The notes under the pieces were generated by a model. The model was given only the letters and a program-made list of their open reading frames with translations, was not told the origin of the DNA and searched no databases. Both the position numbers and the translations under genes were made by a program. Shown here one piece after another: positions 6,601-15,277 of a stretch of DNA of 23,039 nt. Source of the DNA: a virus; the IMG/VR virus record IMGVR_UViG_3300012000_000132, positions 1-23,039 of that record; one strand, written 5' to 3'. Numbering within the stretch: position 1 is the stretch's first letter; each line of letters starts with the position of its first letter.

Positions 6601-9600
6601 TTCAATCAAAGTTTTAAGGTCGGCAACCATTTGAAAAAGCGCCCCGCTGTCTTTCCCTTTCGCATTCCCAAACGCGACAGCTAGCAAATAGTCTTCAGTT
6701 GCATCGTTTAGTTTCTTGGTAGTATCAGCAGTTTGCATCAACTCTTCCTGCCTTTCAAGCTCAGCCAAGACCTCGGCATCAGTCAGCTCAATCAGCTGTT
6801 TGATCTTAGCCAATTGCGAACTAACCGCTTCTCCAGTAGTCGATTTAGGTTTCCCCTTGCTGCTTTGCTTTGCTGCCCCCGATGCGATAAGCCGGTCAAT
6901 GTCGTTGAGCAAAATCCCCTGCGCGTATCGCTCCAAGGTGCCCTGCGCTTTTTCGCCCCGCCTCACAATCTCTTTTCGCCTTGCAGCCGGTCCCATGCGG
7001 ACCAACGTGCCGAAGCCACCAATGTGGCCGCGAAGAGAAACGGGCATGGCCGCAAGGATGGACTCCAAAGCCCTCGTGTCTGCGATAAGGTCGAGCCGAT
7101 TCCGCATGGTCATGCGGTTTGGTGGAGCAACGCGATTTCTGGCGATGATGCCGTCAATCGTTTCAATTGCATCTTTCAGCCCCTCGCGATCCATCTTCGG
7201 CGGGCGCGGCTTTTTCCCAACGGACGCCGTGAGGTCCGCACCATCTACCTCCCCGGGAATATCAATTTTCCCTGCGTTGCGCTCAATCTCCTGAGTGCGT
7301 CGTTTGTCAGCTTCATAGGCCAACAACACTGCATCAGAGGTCTCCGGGTTCGCCTCAAGATAGGCGTCAACCTCTGCCTCGCTTTTCCCTCGGATGCTGT
7401 TGAATGCTGCCGCTTCTTTCGCATTTAACCCCTCAATGACATTCTTCCCATCGACAGAAAGACCGGCAGCTTCGGAGATCTTCGCCTCAAACTGCGGCGT
7501 GATCACCCCCGCTTGAATTGCCTTTTCCAGCCTAACGGCACGCCGCATGATGTCAGTCATCCATCGCGTGAGCCGAGTGAAGAACTCCTGCACAGATTGA
7601 GGGAGTGACCTTGTCGTGATGGCGCGGCCCGCCAGCATATCGACCGAAAGATCGGAGAACCATTCCAGCAAACCCTCCCTGGTATCTGATGCGCGACTCT
7701 TGACATCTGGGTCAAAAGTTTCCAAGCTCGCCCGTGCTTGCCGCAATTCGTCTTCAGACAATCTTCCGTCGTCGATAGCCTGTTTGGCCCATGCCTGGGC
7801 TTTTTCCCGGGCGTAATAAAGCGGAGCGTTCTCACCCTGCACAATCGCAATGGTGATCTGGCGTTGTTCGTTTCTCCAGTTCGCGCCGGTCAGATTGTAG
7901 GGGTCGCCATCATCTGGCGATTCATTGCCCTGAATTCGGTCCTCGGAAAGAGTCAGGGATTCTGAAGCTGCGATTGCCTCTTGCGTTGCATTTTGAACCT
8001 CGGCCTCAGAGGCGATCGTGTTGACCAAGTCTTCCAACTGGTTGTATTCCTTCAGAACCACCGTCTGGTCAACGGGCTTCCCCCTTTTGCGAGAAAGATC
8101 GTTATGATAGGCGATGAACTCGTCAAGAGTTCCAGTCGCCATGTCAGGTTCTGCAACAACAGGCTGGCGAAGGTTGCCTTGAATCGCGCTCTGAATTGTA
8201 GCAAACGTCGCGTTGCTTTTGAGACCAAGGACTTGTCGGAGCTTTTTTTGCTGACCCGTCGGAACACGCTTCCACATGTCGCGGAACTCTACGTCTGTCG
8301 CGTTTTCCAAAAGCGTTGCCGCTCTGTCACTAAGGATGGACCGCAGATCCGGCTTTGCCTCGGGGTCTGCTGGTGCGTCTGGAGTTGTCGCGGAAGAATT
8401 TTCGGGTGCCGCCGGTGCCTCAGATGCTAGCTCAACGCGAAACATCTCATCAACCTTTGCATCTGCTTCTCCCGCCTCAATTATCAATTTGCGGGCACGC
8501 TCCGTAGCGTCAGCAATGGCTTGCCTTGCCGCTTCTTTAACGTCATCCGGCGCATCCTTGCTTTGAATCACGCGATTGGCATTTCTGATTGCCGGGTGAT
8601 TCCCTTCAATTACGGACTGCGCTGAGTCGGCAGCAATTTTATTGACTGCTTTTTGAGCTTTTAGCAACACTTCCTTGTCGCTATATTCAAGCCCTTTGAT
8701 CGACGCGCCTGTCAAGCCACCAAGCAAAAACACATCGGCCATCTCTCCAGGCTCCCAGATTTTTCGATTAGGCTTAGCAACACCACCGTAAATTTCTACT
8801 GCGTTGCTTAGAGCTTGAGTAAAGACCTCAACCGATCCTTCTTCAAATCCGCCAAACAATCGCCGCGAAACCCCGGTTTCAACGTAGCGCCCGAACGGGG
8901 TCTTGTTGATCCATTTAAAGCCGCCTAACCCAAAAGCCTCCAGAGATCCAACTCCCGCCTTAAAATAAATCTGTTCTCGAATTTGATCTTCCGTTGCTCC
9001 TGCTGCACGAGCTTTTTGAACCCCCTCTTCAACTGATTGCCCCGCCCCCATGATTCCAAGTCCAACAGGACCACCAAGCATTGCAGCGGGCGCTTGACCA
9101 ATGATATTGCCAACAGCTTGTGGGACTTTGCTATAAAGAAAACTTTCGGCCAATGCCGGATTTTTAAGCAAACGAGACTCAACCTTTGACTGAAACAAAT
9201 CCTTGGTTTTTTGTCCAAGCATTTGAATCAAATACCCCATCATTGGGGTCGGGTCCATTCCGGTGTCCCAGTATTGCTCCTGAGCTTCTGTCGGATTTGG
9301 GAAGTAATCAATGTAAAGGCCGTCTTCGTCTTCTTCGACATCGATGCGCTCCCGGTCATAAAGTTGCTGCTTAAAAACCTCCAAGCCTTTTGGGTCCGTT
9401 TGCTTTAAGCGATAATAGTTTCTTTCAATTTGCGCCCGCTTTTCTTCTGGCAGGGTATAGAAATCCTCCTGATCCTTTGCGATGCGCTCATAAGGCTGCA
9501 TCATCAACCTACCCGTACCGGAGATGCCGTCTATTGCCTTTCCAACGCCAGTAATTAATTCACTGCTAGCGTGGACTCCCGGATTGACATTATTGTCAAT

Positions 9601-9804
9601 CGCGTTCATGCGATAATCCTCAAAGAACTTCTGCGCGACAGCACTGGCTTTTTCTGAAGAAACTCGCTCTTGGATCAAATAATCGTAAACGTGCTGACGG
9701 TGTGCAATCAGCAGCGCCATCCTGGCCTCCGGCGTGGCATCCGTCCAGTCTTTAGATCCAATGATCTTCTGCCAATTTTCCGGCTGAGTTACAAAATTAC
9801 TCAT
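3697..9804 (-). CDS. Giant internal virion / DNA-ejection protein (T7 gp16 position)
   Basis: With the ATG at 9804 the protein has 2035 residues; an AAGGA lies about 10 nt upstream, and the start overlaps the preceding stop as ATGAGTAA. An in-frame ATG at 9849 lies inside the previous gene and is less likely. Residues 228-255 form a Gly/Ala-rich hydrophobic stretch, and GGFEEGSVEVFTQA (318-331) resembles segments of other phage inner-virion proteins. Residues 640-780 (LLEWFSDLSVDMLAGR and following) resemble parts of large polyvalent phage proteins. Coiled-coil-like charged helices fill the middle, and two hydrophobic segments lie near the C-terminus (about 1763-1780 and 1806-1828). Place and size suggest the largest ejectosome protein, delivered with the DNA. 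T7 gp16 has about 1318 residues and an N-terminal transglycosylase; I see no such domain here. Exact family unproven. Confidence 0.78.
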   Translation of the reverse strand: MSNFVTQPENWQKIIGSKDWTDATPEARMALLIAHRQHVYDYLIQERVSSEKASAVAQKFFEDYRMNAIDNNVNPGVHASSELITGVGKAIDGISGTGRLMMQPYERIAKDQEDFYTLPEEKRAQIERNYYRLKQTDPKGLEVFKQQLYDRERIDVEEDEDGLYIDYFPNPTEAQEQYWDTGMDPTPMMGYLIQMLGQKTKDLFQSKVESRLLKNPALAESFLYSKVPQAVGNIIGQAPAAMLGGPVGLGIMGAGQSVEEGVQKARAAGATEDQIREQIYFKAGVGSLEAFGLGGFKWINKTPFGRYVETGVSRRLFGGFEEGSVEVFTQALSNAVEIYGGVAKPNRKIWEPGEMADVFLLGGLTGASIKGLEYSDKEVLLKAQKAVNKIAADSAQSVIEGNHPAIRNANRVIQSKDAPDDVKEAARQAIADATERARKLIIEAGEADAKVDEMFRVELASEAPAAPENSSATTPDAPADPEAKPDLRSILSDRAATLLENATDVEFRDMWKRVPTGQQKKLRQVLGLKSNATFATIQSAIQGNLRQPVVAEPDMATGTLDEFIAYHNDLSRKRGKPVDQTVVLKEYNQLEDLVNTIASEAEVQNATQEAIAASESLTLSEDRIQGNESPDDGDPYNLTGANWRNEQRQITIAIVQGENAPLYYAREKAQAWAKQAIDDGRLSEDELRQARASLETFDPDVKSRASDTREGLLEWFSDLSVDMLAGRAITTRSLPQSVQEFFTRLTRWMTDIMRRAVRLEKAIQAGVITPQFEAKISEAAGLSVDGKNVIEGLNAKEAAAFNSIRGKSEAEVDAYLEANPETSDAVLLAYEADKRRTQEIERNAGKIDIPGEVDGADLTASVGKKPRPPKMDREGLKDAIETIDGIIARNRVAPPNRMTMRNRLDLIADTRALESILAAMPVSLRGHIGGFGTLVRMGPAARRKEIVRRGEKAQGTLERYAQGILLNDIDRLIASGAAKQSSKGKPKSTTGEAVSSQLAKIKQLIELTDAEVLAELERQEELMQTADTTKKLNDATEDYLLAVAFGNAKGKDSGALFQMVADLKTLIEGGKLQQRVIAEAFRKKVVELREEAVETITGGKGLMSSADASREADKQGSQLEKVDDFLKDMMTWDWLMNAASRKDKTTGTLKSPLNKRYGAMVDKATHDEKRQVASRLNELNKFIARQFGLDPDGKKWSWRFKLWNIHSQLQQPQDKTKVFRKEPQEKDRRVINFPVEVAREIQEGKDPVAAQTLSKDQKQYVLDALQRHDEELASVEDSLQEEIAELDRHKRLREGTKKKPSAEEQATRERFNKLSRRKENLLNQTELKDVDITDWNSIPEVEQRLSQAQAIKITLVARQEDQQANLIYWGWTPEVIEQVEKFLTPESKAIRDFLAQKYQEGWSEINDVFAPQTGARLPKIPNYSPATKLPENTFPDSMISSKVQTAGSVNPSFLISRINNKSEPNFAVDALVEYQQHVIQAAHYIHWSEPVRILSAVFGSKNVQAAIEQSGGKKLKQLILGRIKVFADGGDVGAKIAPLLDQIRKATVIKGLAWNWSQTPKQMTGALAYMYEMPVRTFLKYEREFFSDLKKNWEFMFDRGFVKARWEEGPDRDTVALLSGAFDKAPGGRLLPKSRYMQMIEDGMIFSRGGDLITIIVGGYAAYRHGYETYLAEQRELGVDVTGPAAIKAAEQAGEALLQQATERTQQGSGLKDMSTFEMGGSAARLFTTFLSNARMYYLSTWMAVGDWRAGRKGAKEEAIRRLVVGHVILPMIFQAVVDLTKLPGLDDEEREKEFDPASMAKRYFFAMATGPFAGVYALGQGFQIGLGKALGQFVNERPNQATQSVADLIGELASSIPKSFEDGISPEEITKISWEILSAAGSLKGNELVAIPIAGRAAKSIGIDDDIGHLLWEDDAERAGRVADERYDRLSRKMRPLPDEERMKQLLPMRERGEITEDEFSRLMELKSPRAKEPREITELRSFQISSGARAAVMAKRLEKLSPEKQQEQLEAWQQYPELLTNTVQDQISRIQAQ

Positions 9805-11362
9805 TTGCAGAGAATCCTTGCCAGTTCCTGAGGTTACCCAGAATTCCAAGCGCAGAAGGCTGAAGCCCCATGCTGTTGATTATTTCTTCATCAGTTTTTT
9901 CTCTTGGAACATACAACCCTGGGGCCGCAATATTCGAAACGCCGCTACCCCGAACCTCGATGTTCATAGAGTCCAAGAACTTCATCATGTCCGCATCCGT
10001 CGCGCCGGGATTTGATTCCAAAAAAAGTGAAAGCTCGTTCTCTAGCACAACCTTAACTTTTTCTTTTTGCAGATTCACGCTATCTAAAGACCCGGGAGGT
10101 CTCGGCAAGATCGCATTGTCAACTGAAGCATTAATCAACCGGCTTCCTTGGCGGAACATGCGTGCCTGAAAGGAATTCTCATCCCCGGTCCTGTCGTTCA
10201 CTGAGTTGCTCAGCAGGTGAAGAAACTGCCCTCGATAGTCTTTGTGAACCTCGGTCCCGATCCGCTCTTGCATAGCCCAGATTTCTTCAACCTTGGATTG
10301 ATCGGTCAATTTCAGAACGTCTTGTCGAACTTTTGCCATTGCCTCAAAATCGGGCCTCAAGCCGTTCGTCCAATACTCTGTCAGCTTTGCCGTGGCCACC
10401 GGCTCAAGCAGTGGACCTTGATCTGAAAGAAGCTGTTGAAACTTGCTTTCGGACATATTGGGATCTGCTACAATAGCATTTTCGATCACGCCAAACTGCT
10501 CGATCCGCTTGTTGTGCAGGGACTGATCGATAGACCGGCTAGCCTTCATCGCGTCCATTGGAGTCAGCCACTCTGGTTTCCCATCAACAACTTGCTTTGC
10601 CATCACCGGATCATTTTCGATCAGCAGATCCAGCACTTCTCGGTTCACTTGAACCTGTCCTTTTTGCAGCGCGATTTCTCCTTCGCTCTGCCCAACAATC
10701 CCAGCCGCCACGCCTCCAGAAATAATTTCTGCATAGCTGTTAAGATCGTGGCGGGCCAAGGCTTCTTTTGCAGCAAAGTTCAGCTTCGCTTTAGCGATCT
10801 GGGCGTGACGCGAAATCGTCATGCTGCTTAGCCTAGTGGCAACTTCTGCATCCCAAAATTTAAAATTTTTTTCCAGCTTTTCTCGCCCAGCTTTGCTAAG
10901 TTTTGATTTTTCGACAACCTCTTGCCGTACCACTTGACTGGCTTTTTCCCACGTTGACTCCCAGTCATATGGGTCTTCGGGAAGCCCTTCTAAAAAATCA
11001 CTGCTTGCCCGCTTCATCCGAGCGTCTGCCTCCATCAGTTCCGCAGACTCTCGCGCCATGATCACCTTCTGCGCGATGCCGCCGATGGCAGACCCAACTT
11101 CGGTGACCGCACGGCTCATCGCATCGCCCCTGGTCAATTCGGCCCGCGCAGTTGCTGCCTGTCCTTGAGCTAACGCTGTACCATCCCGCATGACCCCGCC
11201 AACGCGCCGCTCAACTGAAGCAACCCTAGGGGTGAGCGCAACGCGAGGGACATCGATCGGACCAGGGATTCTGGCAGATGCGCCAGTTGCCCCGGGCATC
11301 ATACCTGCCGCCCCGGAAACGTCCGGTGGGCTTGGAAGTCGAGCTATAATTCGTTCAGCCAT
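9797..11362 (-). CDS. Internal virion protein (T7 gp15 position)
   Basis: The product has 521 residues from the ATG at 11362, which overlaps the upstream stop as ATGGCTGA. No Shine-Dalgarno is visible, so translation probably depends on re-initiation. A frame extension to 11443 would lie inside the previous gene. Residues 1-60 are Pro/Gly-rich; the rest is predicted mainly helical and charged, without cysteines that I can see and with no recognisable enzymatic motif. Second of three collinear genes downstream of the tail-tube genes, it occupies the slot of T7 gp15, a DNA-ejectosome component. The assignment rests on gene order and composition, since these proteins diverge quickly. Confidence 0.7.
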   Translation of the reverse strand: MAERIIARLPSPPDVSGAAGMMPGATGASARIPGPIDVPRVALTPRVASVERRVGGVMRDGTALAQGQAATARAELTRGDAMSRAVTEVGSAIGGIAQKVIMARESAELMEADARMKRASSDFLEGLPEDPYDWESTWEKASQVVRQEVVEKSKLSKAGREKLEKNFKFWDAEVATRLSSMTISRHAQIAKAKLNFAAKEALARHDLNSYAEIISGGVAAGIVGQSEGEIALQKGQVQVNREVLDLLIENDPVMAKQVVDGKPEWLTPMDAMKASRSIDQSLHNKRIEQFGVIENAIVADPNMSESKFQQLLSDQGPLLEPVATAKLTEYWTNGLRPDFEAMAKVRQDVLKLTDQSKVEEIWAMQERIGTEVHKDYRGQFLHLLSNSVNDRTGDENSFQARMFRQGSRLINASVDNAILPRPPGSLDSVNLQKEKVKVVLENELSLFLESNPGATDADMMKFLDSMNIEVRGSGVSNIAAPGLYVPREKTDEEIINSMGLQPSALGILGNLRNWQGFSANE

Positions 11363-12299
11363 TGGATCTGTAACGGTAACGCCAGTCGCCAACTTGATTT
11401 GCGGCGCTGCCAATAGAAGATACAAGCCCCATGCGCCCAGCACTAATGGTCGCGCCAGCCTGAGCCTGTGCCGCCGCCATGCCAGCCGCGCCGTATTGAC
11501 GTGTCAGTTTCGCCCTGGTGCGAGTGTCTGCGGCCTCACTGCGAATGTTCCTTGCAGTCTGCGCTGCATCTTTCAACGTCATGACTGCTTCCTGCTCAGA
11601 ATTCCACGCGTCAACAGAAGCAACGAACTTCCCAATCTCTGCATTGAGTCGAAGTTTTCGGGTCTGTTCTCCCCCCTCAAATGCAGCAACTTGCCCTTCG
11701 AACCTCGACATGTCACCGGCATAGCGCAGCTTCCTGCTTTCGCGGGCCGCGCCGAGGGCAATGTCATAGCGTTGAGTCTCAAGCCTCGACGCAGATTCGA
11801 CCAGCCGATCAAGCTCGCTGCCCGTCTGAGCAAACCCTGACGCAGCCGTGGCTTGACGTTGTCCTCCGAGAAACTGCCTGCCCTCCCTGGCTTGGCGAAA
11901 GATAGCAACCCCGGCAGACTCTTGAACTTCCGCAGCATCTCGGTCAAACTCTGCGCCCTTGAGGTTGGCCAGAGCAACCGCTTGCCCGGACTGCCGTTCA
12001 AGAACATCGGCAGTCCGCAACGCATCTTGATATTGGGCACTGGCAAGCTCGGAATTGATGGCGCTTTGTGCGCGAATTCGCTCCGCAATCACATTGCCGC
12101 GCCACACTGCTTGCCGTGCGTTGTAGTCAAGATCTCTAGCCTGTTTCTCAAGCAGTTTCGCGTTGGCGTTTGCTGCCCGTTGCTCAATGCGCCCAGCCGC
12201 AATCTGCGCCCTAGCAGAACGACCTGAAGCAATCGCCCCGCCCGCGCCAGCAGCAACAGAAGCGCCCGCCCCGACAAGTGCTAATAGAGCTGGAAGCAT
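11355..12299 (-). CDS. Internal virion protein (T7 gp14-like)
   Basis: This 314-residue protein begins with an Ala/Gly-rich hydrophobic segment (about 1-26, LPALLALVGAGASVAAGAGG), continues with a long Ala/Arg/Gln-rich helical region likely to form coiled coils (30-270), and ends with a second Ala/Gly-rich stretch (271-303). This layout is typical of T7 gp14-type proteins, which enter the outer membrane during DNA ejection. It lies first in the three-gene ejection block, 29 nt after the tail-nozzle gene. The short gap is A/T-rich and holds no Shine-Dalgarno. The family call is by pattern and order. Confidence 0.75.
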   Translation of the reverse strand: MLPALLALVGAGASVAAGAGGAIASGRSARAQIAAGRIEQRAANANAKLLEKQARDLDYNARQAVWRGNVIAERIRAQSAINSELASAQYQDALRTADVLERQSGQAVALANLKGAEFDRDAAEVQESAGVAIFRQAREGRQFLGGQRQATAASGFAQTGSELDRLVESASRLETQRYDIALGAARESRKLRYAGDMSRFEGQVAAFEGGEQTRKLRLNAEIGKFVASVDAWNSEQEAVMTLKDAAQTARNIRSEAADTRTRAKLTRQYGAAGMAAAQAQAGATISAGRMGLVSSIGSAANQVGDWRYRYRSNG

Positions 12300-12328
12300 A
12301 TGTTAGGTTATGATATTTAGCGTATATG

Positions 12329-14593
12329 TCAACGCTCCGTTGTCCTCCACGAGACAGCAAGACCGAGAATCGTAGCTGGTAAAGGCTCTGTCTGACGGAA
12401 CGCCAGTTGAGGAGTTCGTGAGTGCCCTCCTGCGACGGGGATTTGAACAGGTTGCGACACAAGCGGAGGAGGAAGCATAGGGGCGTCTGTGCCTTTTCGA
12501 GAGGTCAGCGCATACCAACGCCCCACACTTAGGTCAGAGTATTCCAGCCCAAACGTCCGGTGAATATCGACTGTCATCTCTGCAATGCGCCCAAGCAGAT
12601 ACCGAGTGGAGCCTGATTGTGTCTGAGCCACAAAAGGAAGCATCTCAACCGTAGATATCATTGGCAAACCTACCGCAATCTTAACCCCCGAACGGCTTAG
12701 AGTAATGCTGCCAGAAGACACCACGCAAGGAGGATGCGTCCCCCCATCGACCAGCACGTTTACCGTTCTGCCCTCAAGGTGCCCTAACCCTGTCACGGTT
12801 GTTCCTGCTGGAGACAATGTTGCTAGCACTCCAGCGTCAAGGAAAAGGCTCTCGGCGGTGTTGCCAGCAAACGCACGGTCTGGAGTTTCTGGGTGAAGCC
12901 GCTCAATTCGAATTGTTCCGGTCCGCCGCACGGAAACCCATACCTCGTCCCCGATGCTGCCAGGGATCGTCGCCACGCTCAAGATCTCTCCATCTGTTTC
13001 ATGCCGGTGCCAGCCCATCACCTGCTCGGCACGGTCATAGGTCAAGCCCATGAGCTTCCCTTCGACGACAGCCCACAGCACCGGGTCAGGTTGTTGACTC
13101 GCGGCCATCTGGCGGATGCCTCCTCGGGTGATGTGTTCAGCTACCCGGGTCAAGTCTCCTGCTGCGTAGGGGTCTCTGGCAAGGTCATCCCGTTGCACGT
13201 CCAGGCCGATATAGTCTCGCATCCGCTCTCCTTGACGCTCGACAAAGATCAGTGAATCATTTAACTCAACGGCGCTGATGTCTGCGGACCCATAAGCGGT
13301 TGCCTTCGATGCCGTAGCGTTGTCGGCATCAGACGCGGCACGAATCACCCATTCGTCTCCTGCCGTGCCAACAATCAAAGCGCCGCCCCTGGAGGCAAGC
13401 CACTGGATTTGATCGGCAGTTGAGCTATACAGCGACCGTTGAAGGCTAAGGTCAGGAGCGCCCGGGACTCTTCGGAAATTGTCGTAAACGTCCACCTCGG
13501 AAGCCCACAAAGTCAACGGTTCTGAGCTTGTGCCAGCGAACCACAACCGACCTTCATGTAAGATGACTTGGCGAGGATACCCAGATGCGGCGCTCCACGA
13601 TCCTTCGGCGTGGTAATACGTTGCACTTGAGGCAAACAGCGGCTCCTCGACCACTGCGGTCACGCTTGTGCCGGAAGCCCTAGACGTGATTCGCACGCTG
13701 CCCCAAACAACCGGATCTGCCGCGTCGATGGCCGCAACAGGTGCCCCGCTTGATGCCGTGTAGGCAGTCACAGCAATTCGCACGTAGACCGGGCCGGGAG
13801 AAAAAGCGGAATAAGTGATGTTCTGGTCCCCGGCAACCGTCCAACTCTGGACCGTCTCCCAGGTGGTGTCGTCAATTGATTCTTGAACCGCGATAGTCGC
13901 AGCCCAGGTTCCTGCGGTTCGAAACATGTAGTCTCCCTGCACAAGCAAAGACGATGAAGTCGCAATCGAGGTGATCGGCGTTGACACTGTATTGACAGTC
14001 CTGACGTGGCCAATCCTCCATCGAGCATTGACGTGAGAACTCGTCCACAGCGAGGACGATGCCGTGAGCGTGATGGTCCCAGACGTGCCGGAAGGCGTGA
14101 TCGTAAGCGTCTTGTTTGTGTTCTCGTCCTTAAAAGGCCAGGACTCAAACGTCATCGCAACCATTGTCCACGATGTTGCCGACACTCTCGTCAGTCTGTA
14201 AGGCGGGTAGTTTGGATGAACGAGAAACACTACGTTTCCAATTTGCTCCCACTTCACGCCGGGTAAATCTGCGGCGGAATAAGGGGACGTGAGTTGAACT
14301 GGACTGCCGCCTTGAGTCACTGCCGCTCCGTTTGTGTAGATGCGAATCGTCAGATCGCTGAACGCAAGAACTGAAGCGGCTTCGGCAGAGTATCGAAACG
14401 GGATCAACCAAACGTCCGTAGAACCAAACACGTCAATGTGTTGGAGTCCGGCTCTCCTAGAAATACCGCCATAAGGCAGCGTTACAAAATTGGTGAGCGT
14501 CGCAACAGAAGAAAAATACCTAGCAAGGTCAGCACGGCTCCACAACCTGCGAGAGATTTCCCCTCCGTTCAGACTGTAGATTTGACTAATCAT
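12329..14593 (-). CDS. Tail tubular protein B-like (nozzle, T7 gp12-like)
   Basis: The product is 754 residues. The N-terminus (MISQIYSLNGGEISRRLWSR, then a Tyr-containing stretch and FVTLPYGGISRRAGLQ) is the hallmark of gp12-type nozzle proteins, which often show GGEISPRL...N...P.GG..RRPG. The remainder is beta-rich with many Ser/Thr/Val repeats, as in nozzle propeller domains, plus a WFAGTSSEPLTLWASEVD segment also common in the family. It would form the distal tail tube below the adaptor. The start overlaps the adaptor stop as ATGA, so the two are translationally coupled. Length agrees with T7 gp12 (about 794 residues). Confidence 0.86.
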   Translation of the reverse strand: MISQIYSLNGGEISRRLWSRADLARYFSSVATLTNFVTLPYGGISRRAGLQHIDVFGSTDVWLIPFRYSAEAASVLAFSDLTIRIYTNGAAVTQGGSPVQLTSPYSAADLPGVKWEQIGNVVFLVHPNYPPYRLTRVSATSWTMVAMTFESWPFKDENTNKTLTITPSGTSGTITLTASSSLWTSSHVNARWRIGHVRTVNTVSTPITSIATSSSLLVQGDYMFRTAGTWAATIAVQESIDDTTWETVQSWTVAGDQNITYSAFSPGPVYVRIAVTAYTASSGAPVAAIDAADPVVWGSVRITSRASGTSVTAVVEEPLFASSATYYHAEGSWSAASGYPRQVILHEGRLWFAGTSSEPLTLWASEVDVYDNFRRVPGAPDLSLQRSLYSSTADQIQWLASRGGALIVGTAGDEWVIRAASDADNATASKATAYGSADISAVELNDSLIFVERQGERMRDYIGLDVQRDDLARDPYAAGDLTRVAEHITRGGIRQMAASQQPDPVLWAVVEGKLMGLTYDRAEQVMGWHRHETDGEILSVATIPGSIGDEVWVSVRRTGTIRIERLHPETPDRAFAGNTAESLFLDAGVLATLSPAGTTVTGLGHLEGRTVNVLVDGGTHPPCVVSSGSITLSRSGVKIAVGLPMISTVEMLPFVAQTQSGSTRYLLGRIAEMTVDIHRTFGLEYSDLSVGRWYALTSRKGTDAPMLPPPLVSQPVQIPVAGGHSRTPQLAFRQTEPLPATILGLAVSWRTTER

Positions 14594-15174
14594 TGAAATC
14601 TAGCGTTGATGCTTTCGCTTTGAAGCCGGTAATCGGGGATGCGCTCGTAGCTCTCGTTCTGGTTCGCTGCCGCCGCCGTCTCGCTCAGTCCAACAGCCTG
14701 TTGTTCCAAAAGCATGCCAAGCTGGGGATCTCCGGTGACCGCTGGAGCAATCCTGGCCGCGAGAAGGTGAGCAAATGCCGCCGCGAACTGCGGGGTGAAC
14801 TGGTTAGGATCTGTCACGTCTGCGACGTAGCGCAGCTTGCAGGTCGCTGAATCGCTCAAGAGGGCGTTGCCTTCGACCATGTATGCTTCGGGAGGCAAAC
14901 GCGAATCGTCTTCTGCATTCGCATCGATCACCGACAAATAGTCGGTAGGAAGCTGGAATGCGTAGGCGAACCCGAACGCCGGAGCCGCCGAAAGTCTAGG
15001 GACCAACACGCGGCGCGTCGCAAAAGGCCAATGAACAGAGGCTAGCACTTCGCGCCTCACAAGATCGAAATGCGTCCGCACCTGCTCCGCCACCACAGTC
15101 TGCTCATCCAGCGAGACAAGCGCAGGTTGTGCAATTTTTGCTAGTGCCAAGTTGGCAATTTGTGTGTTAGTCAT
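14590..15174 (-). CDS. Tail tubular protein A-like (head-tail adaptor, T7 gp11-like)
   Basis: The 194-residue product matches the gp11 / tail tubular protein A pattern: an N-terminal NLALAKIAQPALVSLDE segment, a helix (VRTHFDLVRREVLASV) and then HWPFATRR, the conserved W-x-FA-x-R block. Residues 85-110 include FAYAFQLPTDYLSVI, also typical. The protein forms the ring between portal and nozzle. It starts 104 nt after the capsid stop, just past a strong terminator, and overlaps the nozzle gene by ATGA. No clear Shine-Dalgarno precedes the ATG; the upstream bases are the U-tract of the terminator. Confidence 0.9.
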   Translation of the reverse strand: MTNTQIANLALAKIAQPALVSLDEQTVVAEQVRTHFDLVRREVLASVHWPFATRRVLVPRLSAAPAFGFAYAFQLPTDYLSVIDANAEDDSRLPPEAYMVEGNALLSDSATCKLRYVADVTDPNQFTPQFAAAFAHLLAARIAPAVTGDPQLGMLLEQQAVGLSETAAAANQNESYERIPDYRLQSESINARFQ

Positions 15175-15214
15175 AACAAAAATGGGGCGAGAAGTTTAGA
15201 ACACTCCCCGCCCC
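15175..15214 (-). terminator. Intrinsic terminator after the capsid gene
   Basis: On the minus strand the arms GGGGCGGGGAGT (15214-15203) and ACTTCTCGCCCC (15195-15184) form a 12-bp stem with two G-U pairs and a 7-nt loop, followed by ATTTTTGTT directly before the next ATG. It is the strongest intrinsic terminator in the window. Partial termination here would keep capsid mRNA in excess over tail and ejection genes, as T-phi does between T7 genes 10 and 11. Confidence 0.82.
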
Positions 15215-15249
15215 ACTCCAACCCCTATTAAAGAAATCAGGTCCGTGCT

Positions 15250-15272
15250 TTAATTAGCAAGATGCTAATTAA
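15250..15272 (-). other. Perfect hairpin just after the capsid stop codon
   Basis: TTAATTAGCA and TGCTAATTAA form a perfect 10-bp A/T-rich stem with a 3-nt loop, starting a few bases after the capsid stop. On the minus strand the T-run precedes the stem instead of following it, so it is not a standard terminator. It might protect the capsid mRNA 3' end once the downstream terminator has acted. Function inferred only. Confidence 0.5.
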
Positions 15273-15277
15273 AAAAG

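Noticed and set aside
12327-12332. TTGACA before the gp14-like gene as a promoter
   Set aside because: The best -10 (TAACCT) is poor, and the start would lie almost at the ATG; the hexamer also overlaps a stop codon.
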